Of a stretch of 64,000 nucleotides of DNA, positions 25,376 through 33,861 are shown piece by piece. The stretch is from JAWLHJ01 sp039587535 (lineage in GTDB: Bacteria; Gemmatimonadota; Gemmatimonadetes; Longimicrobiales; Gaopeijiaceae): contig JBDHIF010000009.1 of the NCBI GenBank assembly GCA_039587535.1, positions 1 through 64,000 on the forward strand, written 5' to 3'. Both the position numbers and the translations under genes were made by a program. The first letter of the stretch is position 1; every line of letters begins with the position of its first letter. The notes beneath the pieces were generated by a model. That model was given only the letters and a program-made list of their open reading frames with translations. It was not told the origin of the DNA and searched no databases.

Positions 25376-26470
25376 ATGGCGCACCCGCCCCGCGTTCGTC
25401 GGCTGTACCGGTCCCTTCTTCTGCTCCTCGCCTGGCTACAGCTCCCCGTTGTGGCGGGAACCCCGTCCAAAGCCGAGGCACAGGCCGCGGCAGAGCTCCC
25501 CCGGGTCGTGGTCCTCGCCACGGGAGGGACCATCGCGAGCCGATTCGATCCGGAATCCGGCGCCTTGCGGGCGGCCATCACCGGCGCCGAGCTGGTGCAA
25601 GCGGTGCCGGAGCTCTCCGAGCTCGCGCGCATGAGCGTCGAGCAGATCGCCAACGTGAACAGCTGGGACATGACCCCGGCCATCTGGCGGCAGCTCGAGG
25701 CACGGGCCAACGCGCTCCTCGCCGAGCCCGACGTCGCGGGCATCGTAGTCACGCACGGCACGGATACCCTGGAGGAGACGGCCTACTTCCTCGACCTGAC
25801 CGTGACCAGTGACAAGCCGGTGGTGGTGGTGGGTGCCCAGCGGTCTGCGATGGAGCCGGACAGCGACGGGCCGCGGAACCTCCTCAATGCCGTTCGCGTG
25901 GCGGTGGCTCCGGACGCCGTGGGCATGGGCACGCTGGTGGTCATGAATGGCCAGATCAACGCCGCCCGTGAGGTCACGAAAGTCAACACGTTGGACGTCG
26001 AGACCTTCCAGACCCTTTCGTTCGGACTGCTCGGCGTGGCGGACGTGGAAGAGGTTCGCTTCTACCGGGCGCCGGTGCGGCGTCAGACCATCCCGCTGCG
26101 ACCTGAGGATCGCCTGCCGACCGTGGAGATCGTCACCGAATATGCCGGATCCGATGGGCGGGTCATCCGCGCCCTTCTGGATCAGGGCACCCTGGAGGGG
26201 CTCGTCGTGGCGGGCGTGGGCCTGGGCCACGTGAGCAGCGGCTCGGTCGCCGCCATCCGGGAGGTCCGGGCTCGGGGGATCCCCGTGGTGACCAGCACCC
26301 GCGTGCTCACCGGCCGGGTCGTTCCGCTCTACTCCAACAACGTGGAGCTCCTCGACGCTGGGGTCGTGCTCTCCGACAACCTCACCCCGCAGAAGGCGCG
26401 CGTCCTCCTGATGCTCGCCATGACTCGATCAACGGAGACGTCTGCTCTACAGGGCTACTTCGACCGGTAG
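25376..26470 (+). CDS. ansB: Exported L-asparaginase (type II)
   Basis: A 364-residue type II asparaginase, hydrolysing asparagine to aspartate and ammonia in the periplasm. The signal peptide (residues 1-38, ending AEAQ) is followed by the first catalytic Thr in ATGGTIASR and the second motif VVTHGTDTLEETAYFLDL with its Thr-Asp pair. The start is firm: AAAGGAG precedes the ATG at 25376. The open frame upstream is not coding. It faces the selenoprotein gene divergently across about 200 bases. Glutaminase side activity is possible in this family. Confidence 0.94.
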   Translation: MAHPPRVRRLYRSLLLLLAWLQLPVVAGTPSKAEAQAAAELPRVVVLATGGTIASRFDPESGALRAAITGAELVQAVPELSELARMSVEQIANVNSWDMTPAIWRQLEARANALLAEPDVAGIVVTHGTDTLEETAYFLDLTVTSDKPVVVVGAQRSAMEPDSDGPRNLLNAVRVAVAPDAVGMGTLVVMNGQINAAREVTKVNTLDVETFQTLSFGLLGVADVEEVRFYRAPVRRQTIPLRPEDRLPTVEIVTEYAGSDGRVIRALLDQGTLEGLVVAGVGLGHVSSGSVAAIREVRARGIPVVTSTRVLTGRVVPLYSNNVELLDAGVVLSDNLTPQKARVLLMLAMTRSTETSALQGYFDR

Positions 26471-26480
26471 GGCAGCAGCG

Positions 26481-27317
26481 CTACTCCGGCTTCCGGAAGA
26501 CCAAGACGTGTTGGGTGGGGAGGAAATCTTCGGTCCGAACCCACTCCAGCCCGACGGAAGAGACCTCGAGAATGGCCTGCTCCTCCGTCATCTTGTGCAG
26601 CTCTTTGATCGGCACGGTCCGGTCCTCGGCACGGTACTCCACCATGACGAGCCGACCGCCGGGCCGCAGGCCGCGAGCGATCCCCTGCATCATCTCGCGG
26701 GGATGGGAGAACTCGTGATACGCGTCCACGAGGAGCACTACGTCCACCGCACTCTCGGGAAGACCAGGATCTTCCACGGTGCCGAGCACGGGGCGCACTC
26801 GGTCCAGATTCAGCTGCTCAGCCCGTCGCCGAATGATTTCCAGCATCTCTGGTTGGATGTCCACGGCAAGGACTTCGACGTCCGGTAGAAGCTCCGCCCA
26901 GGGCAGCGCGAAATAGCCGGTGCCCGCACCGATGTCGGCGACCCGCGTGCCGGCCTGCTCCAGCAGGAACCCCATGAGGAGGTCTGTGCGCTCCTCGGCC
27001 TCGCGGCTCTCCCGCTCCAGCCAGCCCGCGCCCAGGTGTCCCATGACCTGGGAGATCTCGCGACCCATATAGTACTTCCCGATCCCGTCGAGTGTGGCGG
27101 GCCCGGAAACGTAATCCGTGGTGCTGGCCGACAGCGTCGCGGCCTCGTTCGGGGAGCCCCGGCCCCCGGCGCCGTCCATGGCGGACCCTCCCGCACACCC
27201 GGCAAGCACGAGGAAGCTGGAGAGGGCGACGGGCAGGAAAAGGCTCCGGACCGGCGGTAACGATTTCGCGGAAACGTCCGTTACCGGAGCGCCCGTGGAA
27301 TAGGTTTGGCGATTCAT
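26481..27317 (-). CDS. Exported SAM-methyltransferase-like lipoprotein
   Basis: A 278-residue protein with a lipoprotein signal (lipobox LAGC near residues 38-41) fused to a complete class I methyltransferase domain. The SAM-binding motif is RVADIGAGTGYFALPW, then VLAVDIQPEMLEII (acidic ribose ligand) and VDVVLLVDAYHEF. Before it is the family segment YYMGREISQVMGHLGAGWL. SAM is normally cytoplasmic, so an exported methyltransferase is puzzling. Start ATG 27317 is chosen over the in-frame TTG at 27326; both keep the signal. It converges with the asparaginase gene, 10 bases away. Confidence 0.82.
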   Translation of the reverse strand: MNRQTYSTGAPVTDVSAKSLPPVRSLFLPVALSSFLVLAGCAGGSAMDGAGGRGSPNEAATLSASTTDYVSGPATLDGIGKYYMGREISQVMGHLGAGWLERESREAEERTDLLMGFLLEQAGTRVADIGAGTGYFALPWAELLPDVEVLAVDIQPEMLEIIRRRAEQLNLDRVRPVLGTVEDPGLPESAVDVVLLVDAYHEFSHPREMMQGIARGLRPGGRLVMVEYRAEDRTVPIKELHKMTEEQAILEVSSVGLEWVRTEDFLPTQHVLVFRKPE

Positions 27318-27426
27318 CGGTCTCAACGCTGAGGTGGACTCACCCCACCTACACGCGACGTCCCGGGTGTGACCTCGTCTAGCGCGGCGAGGCCGGACAC
27401 CCTACGCCGCTCACACCGCATCGACC

Positions 27427-27765
27427 TCAGAGAAGCTTCGCACCGAGCGGAACGTCTCCGTCCGGCCCACAGAGCACGACGCGACCCTCCTCATCGTGGA
27501 AGCCCGTGATCAGGCACTCCGACATCATCGGGCCGATCTGCTTTGGCGGGAAGTTGACCACGCCCACCACGAGCCGGCCCAGGAGCTCATCGACGTCGTA
27601 GAGGTCCGTGATCTGCGCGCTGGACTTGAGCTCCCCGATCTCGGGGCCGAAGTCGACGCGGAGGCGGTAGGCCGGCTTCCTCGCCTCGGGAAATGGGTCG
27701 GCCGCCACCACCCGTCCCACCCTCAGCTCGACACGCTGGAAATCGTCCCAGTCGATACGGTCCAT
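27427..27765 (-). CDS. csaA: CsaA-like tRNA-binding domain protein
   Basis: A 112-residue stand-alone OB-fold tRNA-binding domain (family of CsaA and YgjH). Recognised by FQRVELRVGRVVAADPFPEARKPAYRL, SSAQITDLY and VGVVNFPPKQIGPMMSECLITGF. CsaA of Bacillus is a chaperone linked to protein export; the domain matches the C-terminal appendix of methionyl-tRNA synthetase. Six bases separate it from the glutamate dehydrogenase stop, so the two are probably one operon. No clear Shine-Dalgarno; coupling is likely. Confidence 0.9.
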   Translation of the reverse strand: MDRIDWDDFQRVELRVGRVVAADPFPEARKPAYRLRVDFGPEIGELKSSAQITDLYDVDELLGRLVVGVVNFPPKQIGPMMSECLITGFHDEEGRVVLCGPDGDVPLGAKLL

Positions 27766-27771
27766 GATTCG

Positions 27772-29124
27772 TCACACGCCCCGCAGCTGAACCGCCGCAG
27801 CAACCCGCCGTATCGCGACAAGGTACGCTGCCGTGCGGAGGCTGATGCCGTGCTCCGCCGCCGTCCGGGACACCAGGTCGTAGGCTTGCCCCATGGTTCG
27901 ATACAGCTCCTTGTCCACCCGGTCGGCGGTCCACCGGAACTGTGTGAGGTTCTGCACCCACTCGAAGTAGCTCACGGTGACCCCGCCCGCGTTGGCAAGG
28001 ATATCCGGGACGACCGTCACTCCCCGGTCCCTCAGAATCTCGTCTGCCAAAGGGGTCGTCGGGGCGTTCGCGCCCTCCACCACCAGACGTGCCCGGACGT
28101 CCCTGGCGTTTCCTCCGTGCAATACGTCCCCCAACGCCGCCGGCACGAGGATGTCCACGTCGGCGGTCAGGAGCGTTTCATTGTCGATACGCTCGGCGCC
28201 GTCGTAGTCACCGACGCGGGTACCGGACCGCACCATGTCACGGAGCCTGGCTACATCGAGACCGTCCCCGAGGAACACGCCCCCTTTGGAATCGCTCACC
28301 GCCACGACCTTCGCACCCATCTCGGCCAGGAAGTGCGCCGTCCAGCTACCGACGTTGCCAAAGCCCTGCACGGCCACCGAGGCACCCTCCAGCTCCAGGC
28401 TCACGTCCGCCGCAGCCCGGCCGGTAATCGTGGCCACGCCTCGCCCGGTACCGGAGTCACGCCCGACCGATCCGCCCAATTCGAGCGGCTTCCCGGTGAC
28501 CACCGCCGGTGAGAACCCCCGGAACTTCGAGAACTCGTCGACAATCCACGCCATCACCCGCGGATTGGTATTCAGGTCCGGAGCGGGGATGTCCTGGTTG
28601 GGCCCGATGAGCTGATGGATCCGCTCGATGAAGGTCCGGGTGACGCGCTCCACCTGATCCTGCCGAAGCGATCGGGGGTCGATATCGATACCGCCCTTGG
28701 CGCCACCGTAGGGGACGTCCACCACGGCGGTCTTCCAGGTCATGAGCGAGGCCAGCGCCCGAGCCTCGTCGAGATCCACGTCGGGATGGTATCGGAGCCC
28801 ACCCTTCATGGGCCCGCGCGCGTTATTGTGCTGGACGCGAAAGCCCTGGAAGGTCTCGATCCGCCGGCCCTGGGCCAGAAACGGGATCTCGACGCGCACC
28901 TCCCGAAGCGGCGTCTTCAACGCCACCTGAAGGTCGTCGGACAAGTCGAGGACGCGGGCTGCCTTGTCGAACTGGAAGTTGACGGCCTCGAAGGGAGACA
29001 TGCTCGCATCGGGTGCAAGCTCTTCCTGCGGGGCGGCCTCGAGCGCCGTGCGCAGCGCCTCCTTCTCGGCAGCTCGGAGCACCGTGCCCTCGAGCCTCGT
29101 GCCGTCGTCGTCGGATCCGTCCAT
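27772..29124 (-). CDS. gdhA: Glu/Leu/Phe/Val dehydrogenase (glutamate dehydrogenase)
   Basis: A 450-residue amino-acid dehydrogenase, probably glutamate to 2-oxoglutarate plus ammonia. Substrate lysines are in GPMKGGLRYHP (around residue 107) and in WKTAVVDVPYGGAKGG (around 130). The NAD(P)-binding fold is VAVQGFGNVGSW in the C-terminal half. The start at 29124 has GAGGAGG 8 bases upstream. It leads the operon with csaA. Specificity for glutamate is the commonest in this family but not proven by sequence. It could feed carbon from the exported asparaginase and peptidases into the TCA cycle. Confidence 0.92.
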   Translation of the reverse strand: MDGSDDDGTRLEGTVLRAAEKEALRTALEAAPQEELAPDASMSPFEAVNFQFDKAARVLDLSDDLQVALKTPLREVRVEIPFLAQGRRIETFQGFRVQHNNARGPMKGGLRYHPDVDLDEARALASLMTWKTAVVDVPYGGAKGGIDIDPRSLRQDQVERVTRTFIERIHQLIGPNQDIPAPDLNTNPRVMAWIVDEFSKFRGFSPAVVTGKPLELGGSVGRDSGTGRGVATITGRAAADVSLELEGASVAVQGFGNVGSWTAHFLAEMGAKVVAVSDSKGGVFLGDGLDVARLRDMVRSGTRVGDYDGAERIDNETLLTADVDILVPAALGDVLHGGNARDVRARLVVEGANAPTTPLADEILRDRGVTVVPDILANAGGVTVSYFEWVQNLTQFRWTADRVDKELYRTMGQAYDLVSRTAAEHGISLRTAAYLVAIRRVAAAVQLRGV

Positions 29125-29249
29125 GGTGTCGCCTCCTCGGGGCTCTTCAAAGTCGATTGGGTCTCGGCGCTTTCGAACCGGAGGTTTCCCGGCCAGGGCA
29201 ATGGCTCGGGTCCGAGTTCGGCGTGCACGCCCAGGCCACGAATACAAGA

Positions 29250-29268
29250 TGGCGGAATTGGCTAGACG
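29250..29268 (+). other. tRNA-Leu-like D-arm fragment
   Basis: The bases tggcggaattggctagacg match the 5' D-arm (box A) of bacterial tRNA-Leu (GGCGGAATTGGTAGACG) with one inserted C. No acceptor stem, anticodon arm or T-arm follows, so it is not a functional tRNA. It lies just beyond the stop of the EamA gene on the other strand. It may be a remnant of recombination at a tRNA, or chance. Confidence 0.35.
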
Positions 29269-29271
29269 GTC

Positions 29272-30240
29272 TCACGAGGCACTCCCTTTCGACCGGAGGC
29301 GACGGGAACGAACACCCGTGCCCAGGACGATTCCCACGAGAATGAGGAATCCGCCAAGGAGTGTCTGCCGCGGGGGAATCTCGCCGATGGCGGGAAGAAG
29401 CCACGCAATGAGGGTGGCTCCCACGGGCTCCCCCAACAGGAATAGGTTGGCGACATACGCGGGAACGTAGCGAATGGCGTAATTCACTCCCGTATGGCCT
29501 AGCATCATCGGACCAGCCGCCAGGGCGACGAATACCAGCCAATCCCCCGCGGGGAAACCCGTGAGCGGAGCCCCTGAGGTCATGGCCACGGCCATCAGCA
29601 GGACAAGGGCGGCGATCCCGTAGACGATGGCTATGTACGTCCAGAGGTCGAGCTTCATGCGAAGCACGCGCCCGATGAGGTAGTAGCCCGCGACCAGCCA
29701 CGCGGCCAGGAAGGCCAGGGCGTCCCCGAAGAGAGCGGTGGGACCCAAGGTGAAGTCGCCCCACCCGACCACCATGGCGCCCCCCATGGCCACCGCGATC
29801 CCCATCCACTGGCGACGGCTAGGTCGCTCCTTGAGAAGCACCGTGGAGAGAAGCGCCACGATAAACGGTTGCAGGGAAACCAGCACGACCGAGCTCGCCA
29901 CCGAGGTATACCGAAGCGATGCGATCCAGCTCCAGAAGTGGCCGGCAAGCAGGATCCCTCCGGCGACGGCCCAAGCCCACTCTCGGGCGGTGAGACGGGC
30001 GCCCGCCATGAGCGAGCCACGCCAGGCCAAGACGAAGCCGATGAAGGCCATGGAGAAGACCATGCGCCAGGCCGCCACAGAGAGCGCCGGGGCAGAGGCG
30101 AGGCGTACGAGCGGCCCGGCCCACGAGACGGCCAGCACCGCCACCACGAGCGCGAGCCAAGGCGACACGCTCGGCGTCGGGAAACCGAGGGAGGCGGCGG
30201 TCGAAGCCGCGCCAGAACGGGAGTCAGGGGTGGAAGGCAC
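29272..30240 (-). CDS. EamA/DMT-family transporter
   Basis: A 322-residue inner-membrane exporter of the drug/metabolite superfamily. There are ten hydrophobic spans arranged as two EamA repeats. The first has AVSWAGPLVRLAS and LRYTSVASSVVLVSLQPFIVALLSTVLLKERPSRRQW (the typical loop after span 4). The second has YAIRYVPAYVANLFLLGEPVGATLIAWLL. Starts at GTG 30240. Metabolite unknown. Encoded alone. Confidence 0.9.
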   Translation of the reverse strand: MPSTPDSRSGAASTAASLGFPTPSVSPWLALVVAVLAVSWAGPLVRLASAPALSVAAWRMVFSMAFIGFVLAWRGSLMAGARLTAREWAWAVAGGILLAGHFWSWIASLRYTSVASSVVLVSLQPFIVALLSTVLLKERPSRRQWMGIAVAMGGAMVVGWGDFTLGPTALFGDALAFLAAWLVAGYYLIGRVLRMKLDLWTYIAIVYGIAALVLLMAVAMTSGAPLTGFPAGDWLVFVALAAGPMMLGHTGVNYAIRYVPAYVANLFLLGEPVGATLIAWLLPAIGEIPPRQTLLGGFLILVGIVLGTGVRSRRLRSKGSAS

Positions 30241-30309
30241 CCGCTAAGGTCGTGCGGCCGTCCCGGACGAGAAAGAGGAAGGGCGACGGAGGGGCCGGGG
30301 CAGCGCCGG

Positions 30310-30807
30310 TCAGTCGGGCAGCAGGTCCACGATCTCGGGAAGCACCTCCATGCCGTTGACCGTCAAGCGCCCCACGGTCACCGGCAGGTCGAAGCGCCGC
30401 GGGCCGGCACTTCCGGGGTTGAAGTACAGCACACCAGCCCTCTCGTCGATCGCGGGCTCATGGGAGTGACCTTGGACCACCACGCGAAAACCGGAGGCCA
30501 CAGGATCGAGATCCAGCTCCTTGTGCCCGTGCATCACGTAGGCCAGGGGGCCGCGGCCCTCGGTGGAGGGGCCGCCCGTGGGCGAAGTCAGGTCCACCAC
30601 GTCCGTCTCTGGAAGGGCCGCAGCGGTCTTGCCGCCATCCGTGTTTCCACACACGGCACGCACTGGTGCGATCTCCGACAGCCTGCGGATGATGCTCAGG
30701 TCACCCACATCCCCGGCGTGCAAGATGAGATCCGATCCTCGGAGCGCATCCAGAGCCTCCTCTCGCAGAAGGCCATGCGTATCCGAGATGACACCGATCA
30801 TACGCAT
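30310..30807 (-). CDS. YfcE/MJ0936-type metallophosphoesterase
   Basis: A 165-residue phosphodiesterase of the calcineurin-like superfamily, using two metals. Ligand motifs are all present: IGVISDTHG (D-x-H), LILHAGDVG (G-D), CGNTDGG (G-N-x-D), YVMHGH and QGHSHEP. The ATG at 30807 starts exactly at the core domain; the 16-residue extension upstream is rejected. Cyclic nucleotides or small phosphodiesters are usual substrates. It diverges from the dipeptidase gene. Confidence 0.9.
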   Translation of the reverse strand: MRMIGVISDTHGLLREEALDALRGSDLILHAGDVGDLSIIRRLSEIAPVRAVCGNTDGGKTAAALPETDVVDLTSPTGGPSTEGRGPLAYVMHGHKELDLDPVASGFRVVVQGHSHEPAIDERAGVLYFNPGSAGPRRFDLPVTVGRLTVNGMEVLPEIVDLLPD

Positions 30808-30902
30808 GGGGAGTGATTCAGTTGCCGTCGAAGGTCGGAGGTTGCGAGTTTGCAATCATACGCGCTGGCGGGGTGATGCGGGAGGGTTGACACCAGGTGC
30901 CG

Positions 30903-32138
30903 ATGACCACCGAGAGACAAGGGTCGAGAACCCCGAGAGCGACCGTCCGATGGATGGTCGGCGCCATGGCTATCGCGGTTGGCGGCGTCCTCCACTGCGG
31001 ACCCGAATGGCTGGCCGGGCATCTGAATCCGCGCCCACCCGCTCTGACGCTGCCCACCTCCGTCCTGCAGCGGGCAGCGGCGCTACTCCCGGAGCATCCG
31101 GTGGTGGATCTCCACTCGGACGCCCTCCTCTGGGATCGTGACCTTTTGCGTCGCTCCGAGCGTGGGCACGTCGACCTGCCTCGCCTGTCGGAAGGGCGGG
31201 TGACAATCCAGGTATTCACTGCGGTGACCCGGGTACCGCGCGGCGTGAATCTGGCGGAGAACGCCCGTGATTCGGACCTGATCACCCCGCTCGCCCTCCT
31301 CCAGCTCTGGCCGCCGTCCACCTGGATCAGCGCGCTCCAGCGAGCACTCCATCAGGCCGAGAAGCTGCGTGGATTCGCCACGAGGTCCGGGGGGCACCTG
31401 ACGGTCCTGACCAAGCGTGACGAGCTGGACACCCTCCTCCGTGAACGGGGCCGGGACAGTGGCGTCTTGGGTGCCCTTCTCGGCATTGAGGGCGCTCACG
31501 TCCTGGAAGGGAAGCTCGCCAACCTGGATACGCTGCACGCTGCGGGTTACCGGATGGTCGCGCTCACCCATTTCTTCGATAACGAAGTAGGCGGCTCGGC
31601 GCACGGGCTCGCGAAGGGCGGCCTCACGGAGTTTGGCGCGGCGGTCATCGCGCGCATGGACGAGCTCGGCATGCTGGTGGATCTCGCCCACGCTTCCCCA
31701 CAGCTCGTCGACGACGTGACCCGCACCGCCACGGCTCCCTTGGTGGTCTCTCACACGGGTGTCTCCGCCACCTGCCCGAGTCCGCGGAACCTGTCCGACG
31801 ACGCTCTCCTCCAAGTGGCCGCGACGGGCGGGGTGATCGGGATCGGGCTTTGGCCCGATGCGATCTGCGGGGAGACCCCGGCCCACTGGGCCGCTGCCGT
31901 GCGACACGCGGTGGAGGTCGTGGGAGTGGAGCACGTCGCCTTGGGCTCTGACTGGGACGGCGCCGTTCCGACCATCGTCGACGCAACCGGTACGCCCCAT
32001 CTCGTGGCGGCGCTCAGGGCAGAAGGCTTTCCTCGGGAGCACATCCAGGCCATCCTCGGAGGCAACGCCATCCGCGTGCTGCGCGCCGGCCTACCGCCAG
32101 GGGACGCAGCGACGCCGCAACCGAAAGACGCTCCATGA
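30903..32138 (+). CDS. Membrane dipeptidase (M19, renal dipeptidase type)
   Basis: A 411-residue zinc dipeptidase of the M19 family with an N-terminal membrane or signal segment (WMVGAMAIAVGGV). The mature enzyme opens with the metal ligands VVDLHSDALL, then GIEGAHVLEG (bridging Glu), LTHFFDN, LVDLAHAS, VSHTGVSATCPSPRNLSDD and LGSDWDGAV. It cleaves dipeptides in or beyond the periplasm. The ATG at 30903 is preferred over the GTG two codons earlier. The stop overlaps the MOSC gene ATG (ATGA). Confidence 0.9.
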   Translation: MTTERQGSRTPRATVRWMVGAMAIAVGGVLHCGPEWLAGHLNPRPPALTLPTSVLQRAAALLPEHPVVDLHSDALLWDRDLLRRSERGHVDLPRLSEGRVTIQVFTAVTRVPRGVNLAENARDSDLITPLALLQLWPPSTWISALQRALHQAEKLRGFATRSGGHLTVLTKRDELDTLLRERGRDSGVLGALLGIEGAHVLEGKLANLDTLHAAGYRMVALTHFFDNEVGGSAHGLAKGGLTEFGAAVIARMDELGMLVDLAHASPQLVDDVTRTATAPLVVSHTGVSATCPSPRNLSDDALLQVAATGGVIGIGLWPDAICGETPAHWAAAVRHAVEVVGVEHVALGSDWDGAVPTIVDATGTPHLVAALRAEGFPREHIQAILGGNAIRVLRAGLPPGDAATPQPKDAP

Positions 32139-32623
32139 CCGAAGCCACCTCTCCCGGCTCCAGCGAGCTCCACCAAGCGCGGGTCGAGGCTCTCTGGACC
32201 AAGCGTGCCCGGCGCGGTCCCATGGACCCGACCGACCGAATCCGTCTCGTCGAGGGCAAGGGGATCGAGGCGGACGCGAACTTCGGACGAGGTCGACGGC
32301 AGGTGACCATCATCGAGCGCGAGGTGTTCGACCGAATGCGAGCGGAGCTTCCCTCCGTCGATCCGGCGATGCGACGGGCCAACGTCCTGGTGAGCGGCCT
32401 CAGATTGGAAGGAGCGAGGGACCGCATCCTCCGCCTTGGGAAGGTCCGGCTTCATATCCGGGGCGAGACACGACCGTGCGAGCGCATGGACGCGCAGTGC
32501 CCCGGGCTCACGGCGGCCCTCGACCCGCATTGGAACGGAGGCGTGTTCGCGGTGGTGATGGACGACGGCGAAGTCGAGGTCGGGGACGAGGCACGTTGGG
32601 ACGGTACCGTGCACGGCACCTGA
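32135..32623 (+). CDS. MOSC domain protein
   Basis: A 162-residue MOSC-type protein (the C-terminal domain of molybdenum cofactor sulfurases). Landmarks are the KGIEADANFGRGRRQVTI turn and RPCERMDAQCPG with the conserved cysteine that could bind a persulfide or Mo ligand. Exact reaction unknown. Its ATG overlaps the dipeptidase stop. Molybdenum enzymes are also suggested by the XdhC-family genes at the far end of the window. Confidence 0.85.
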   Translation: MTEATSPGSSELHQARVEALWTKRARRGPMDPTDRIRLVEGKGIEADANFGRGRRQVTIIEREVFDRMRAELPSVDPAMRRANVLVSGLRLEGARDRILRLGKVRLHIRGETRPCERMDAQCPGLTAALDPHWNGGVFAVVMDDGEVEVGDEARWDGTVHGT

Positions 32624-32643
32624 GCCCCTGACCCCGCAACGAC

Positions 32644-33861
32644 TCAGACGGCTGCCAGCGCCTCTCCGAGGGCCGCCATGGCATCGTCGAGCTGTCGATC
32701 CTCCAAGTACGGAGCCGGGCCGAAGCGCAGCCAGGAGCCGCGCGCGTCCGTCCGGACACCCCGTGCCCGGAGCGCGGCCTGAAGGCCTGTCGCGTCGCGC
32801 GCCCGCAGGGCCAGAAACCCTGCCCTGGCTTCACGCGGGAACGACGTGTCCGCCGAGATCACGTCCGGATCCGCATCGAGGTCGAGGAAGGCATCCAGCA
32901 ATCGGTCCACCTGTCGCCGGCTGATCGCGCGCAGCAGCGGCACCCGAAGCCCTTCGTCACGGAAGAAGCGGAACACCCGCGCAGCCCTGTAGTGCGAGGT
33001 GGGGTCGAACGTGGAGCCGGCAAAACGCCCGGCGCCCGCCCCATAGGAAACCACCCCCGGTCGCTTCGCTTCCGCCATCTCCCCGAACTCGCTGAACCAC
33101 CCCGTGATCACAGGTCGAAGGGTACATACCTCCGGAATCCTCAGGAAGCACACCCCTTCGCCGAGTTGGCAGTACTTGTAACCCCCGCCCACGACGAAGA
33201 CCTCGTCCAGGCCCTCGGGTCGGAACGGCACGACACCCAGGTGATGGTAGGTGTCCAGGAGGAGCTCCGCGCCCACCCGCCGGCACGCTCGAGCCAGGCC
33301 CGGCAGACCGGGCACGATCCGGCCGGTCTCGAACAGCACCGACGAGACCATGGCGCACGCCGTCCGATCATCCACCGCCGCTCCCACCCGCTCGGCCAGT
33401 GAGTCCACCGGCTGGCACGCCACCCTCACGATCTCGACGCCCTCCTCACCAAGGCGATCGAGCTGCCGCCGCACAGTGTGGAACTCACCGTCGGTGGTGA
33501 CGATCCTGCGTCGATCCCTCAGCGGAAGGGCAGACAGCAAGCGTACGACCAGCGCGTGCGTGTTGGCGTCGATGGCCAGGTCGCCGCCCATGCCTCCGAG
33601 CAAGCCGCGATAACCCTCCACAACCGCCGCCGTCTGCTCGGCGACCTTCGTCCACTTTTCGTCTACGAGCCCGGCGGCGTCGAGCCAGGCCCGCTCGTGC
33701 CCCTCGAGGGCCACATCCGGCCAGGCCTGGTGGGAATGACCGGTGAGCAGCAGGCGGTCCGCCACCCTGAACCGGGTGTAGTGTCGAGCCAGGGGATTGG
33801 GGGTGGCACCGTACGCCTCGGCGGCCAGGGCTTCACTCCCAACGGACGTTCCGTCGGTCAT
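32644..33861 (-). CDS. kynU: Kynureninase
   Basis: A 405-residue PLP enzyme of the kynureninase branch, cleaving kynurenine to anthranilate and alanine. PLP lysine in GGGYKYCQLGEG, Asp-x-Tyr-His in LLDTYHHLGVVPF and the TDGEFHTVRRQ segment agree. The start at 33861 overlaps the stop of the tryptophan dioxygenase (ATGA), so the pair is coupled. This is the third step of tryptophan breakdown. It is a little shorter at the C-terminus than mammalian kynureninase but like other bacterial ones. Confidence 0.88.
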   Translation of the reverse strand: MTDGTSVGSEALAAEAYGATPNPLARHYTRFRVADRLLLTGHSHQAWPDVALEGHERAWLDAAGLVDEKWTKVAEQTAAVVEGYRGLLGGMGGDLAIDANTHALVVRLLSALPLRDRRRIVTTDGEFHTVRRQLDRLGEEGVEIVRVACQPVDSLAERVGAAVDDRTACAMVSSVLFETGRIVPGLPGLARACRRVGAELLLDTYHHLGVVPFRPEGLDEVFVVGGGYKYCQLGEGVCFLRIPEVCTLRPVITGWFSEFGEMAEAKRPGVVSYGAGAGRFAGSTFDPTSHYRAARVFRFFRDEGLRVPLLRAISRRQVDRLLDAFLDLDADPDVISADTSFPREARAGFLALRARDATGLQAALRARGVRTDARGSWLRFGPAPYLEDRQLDDAMAALGEALAAV

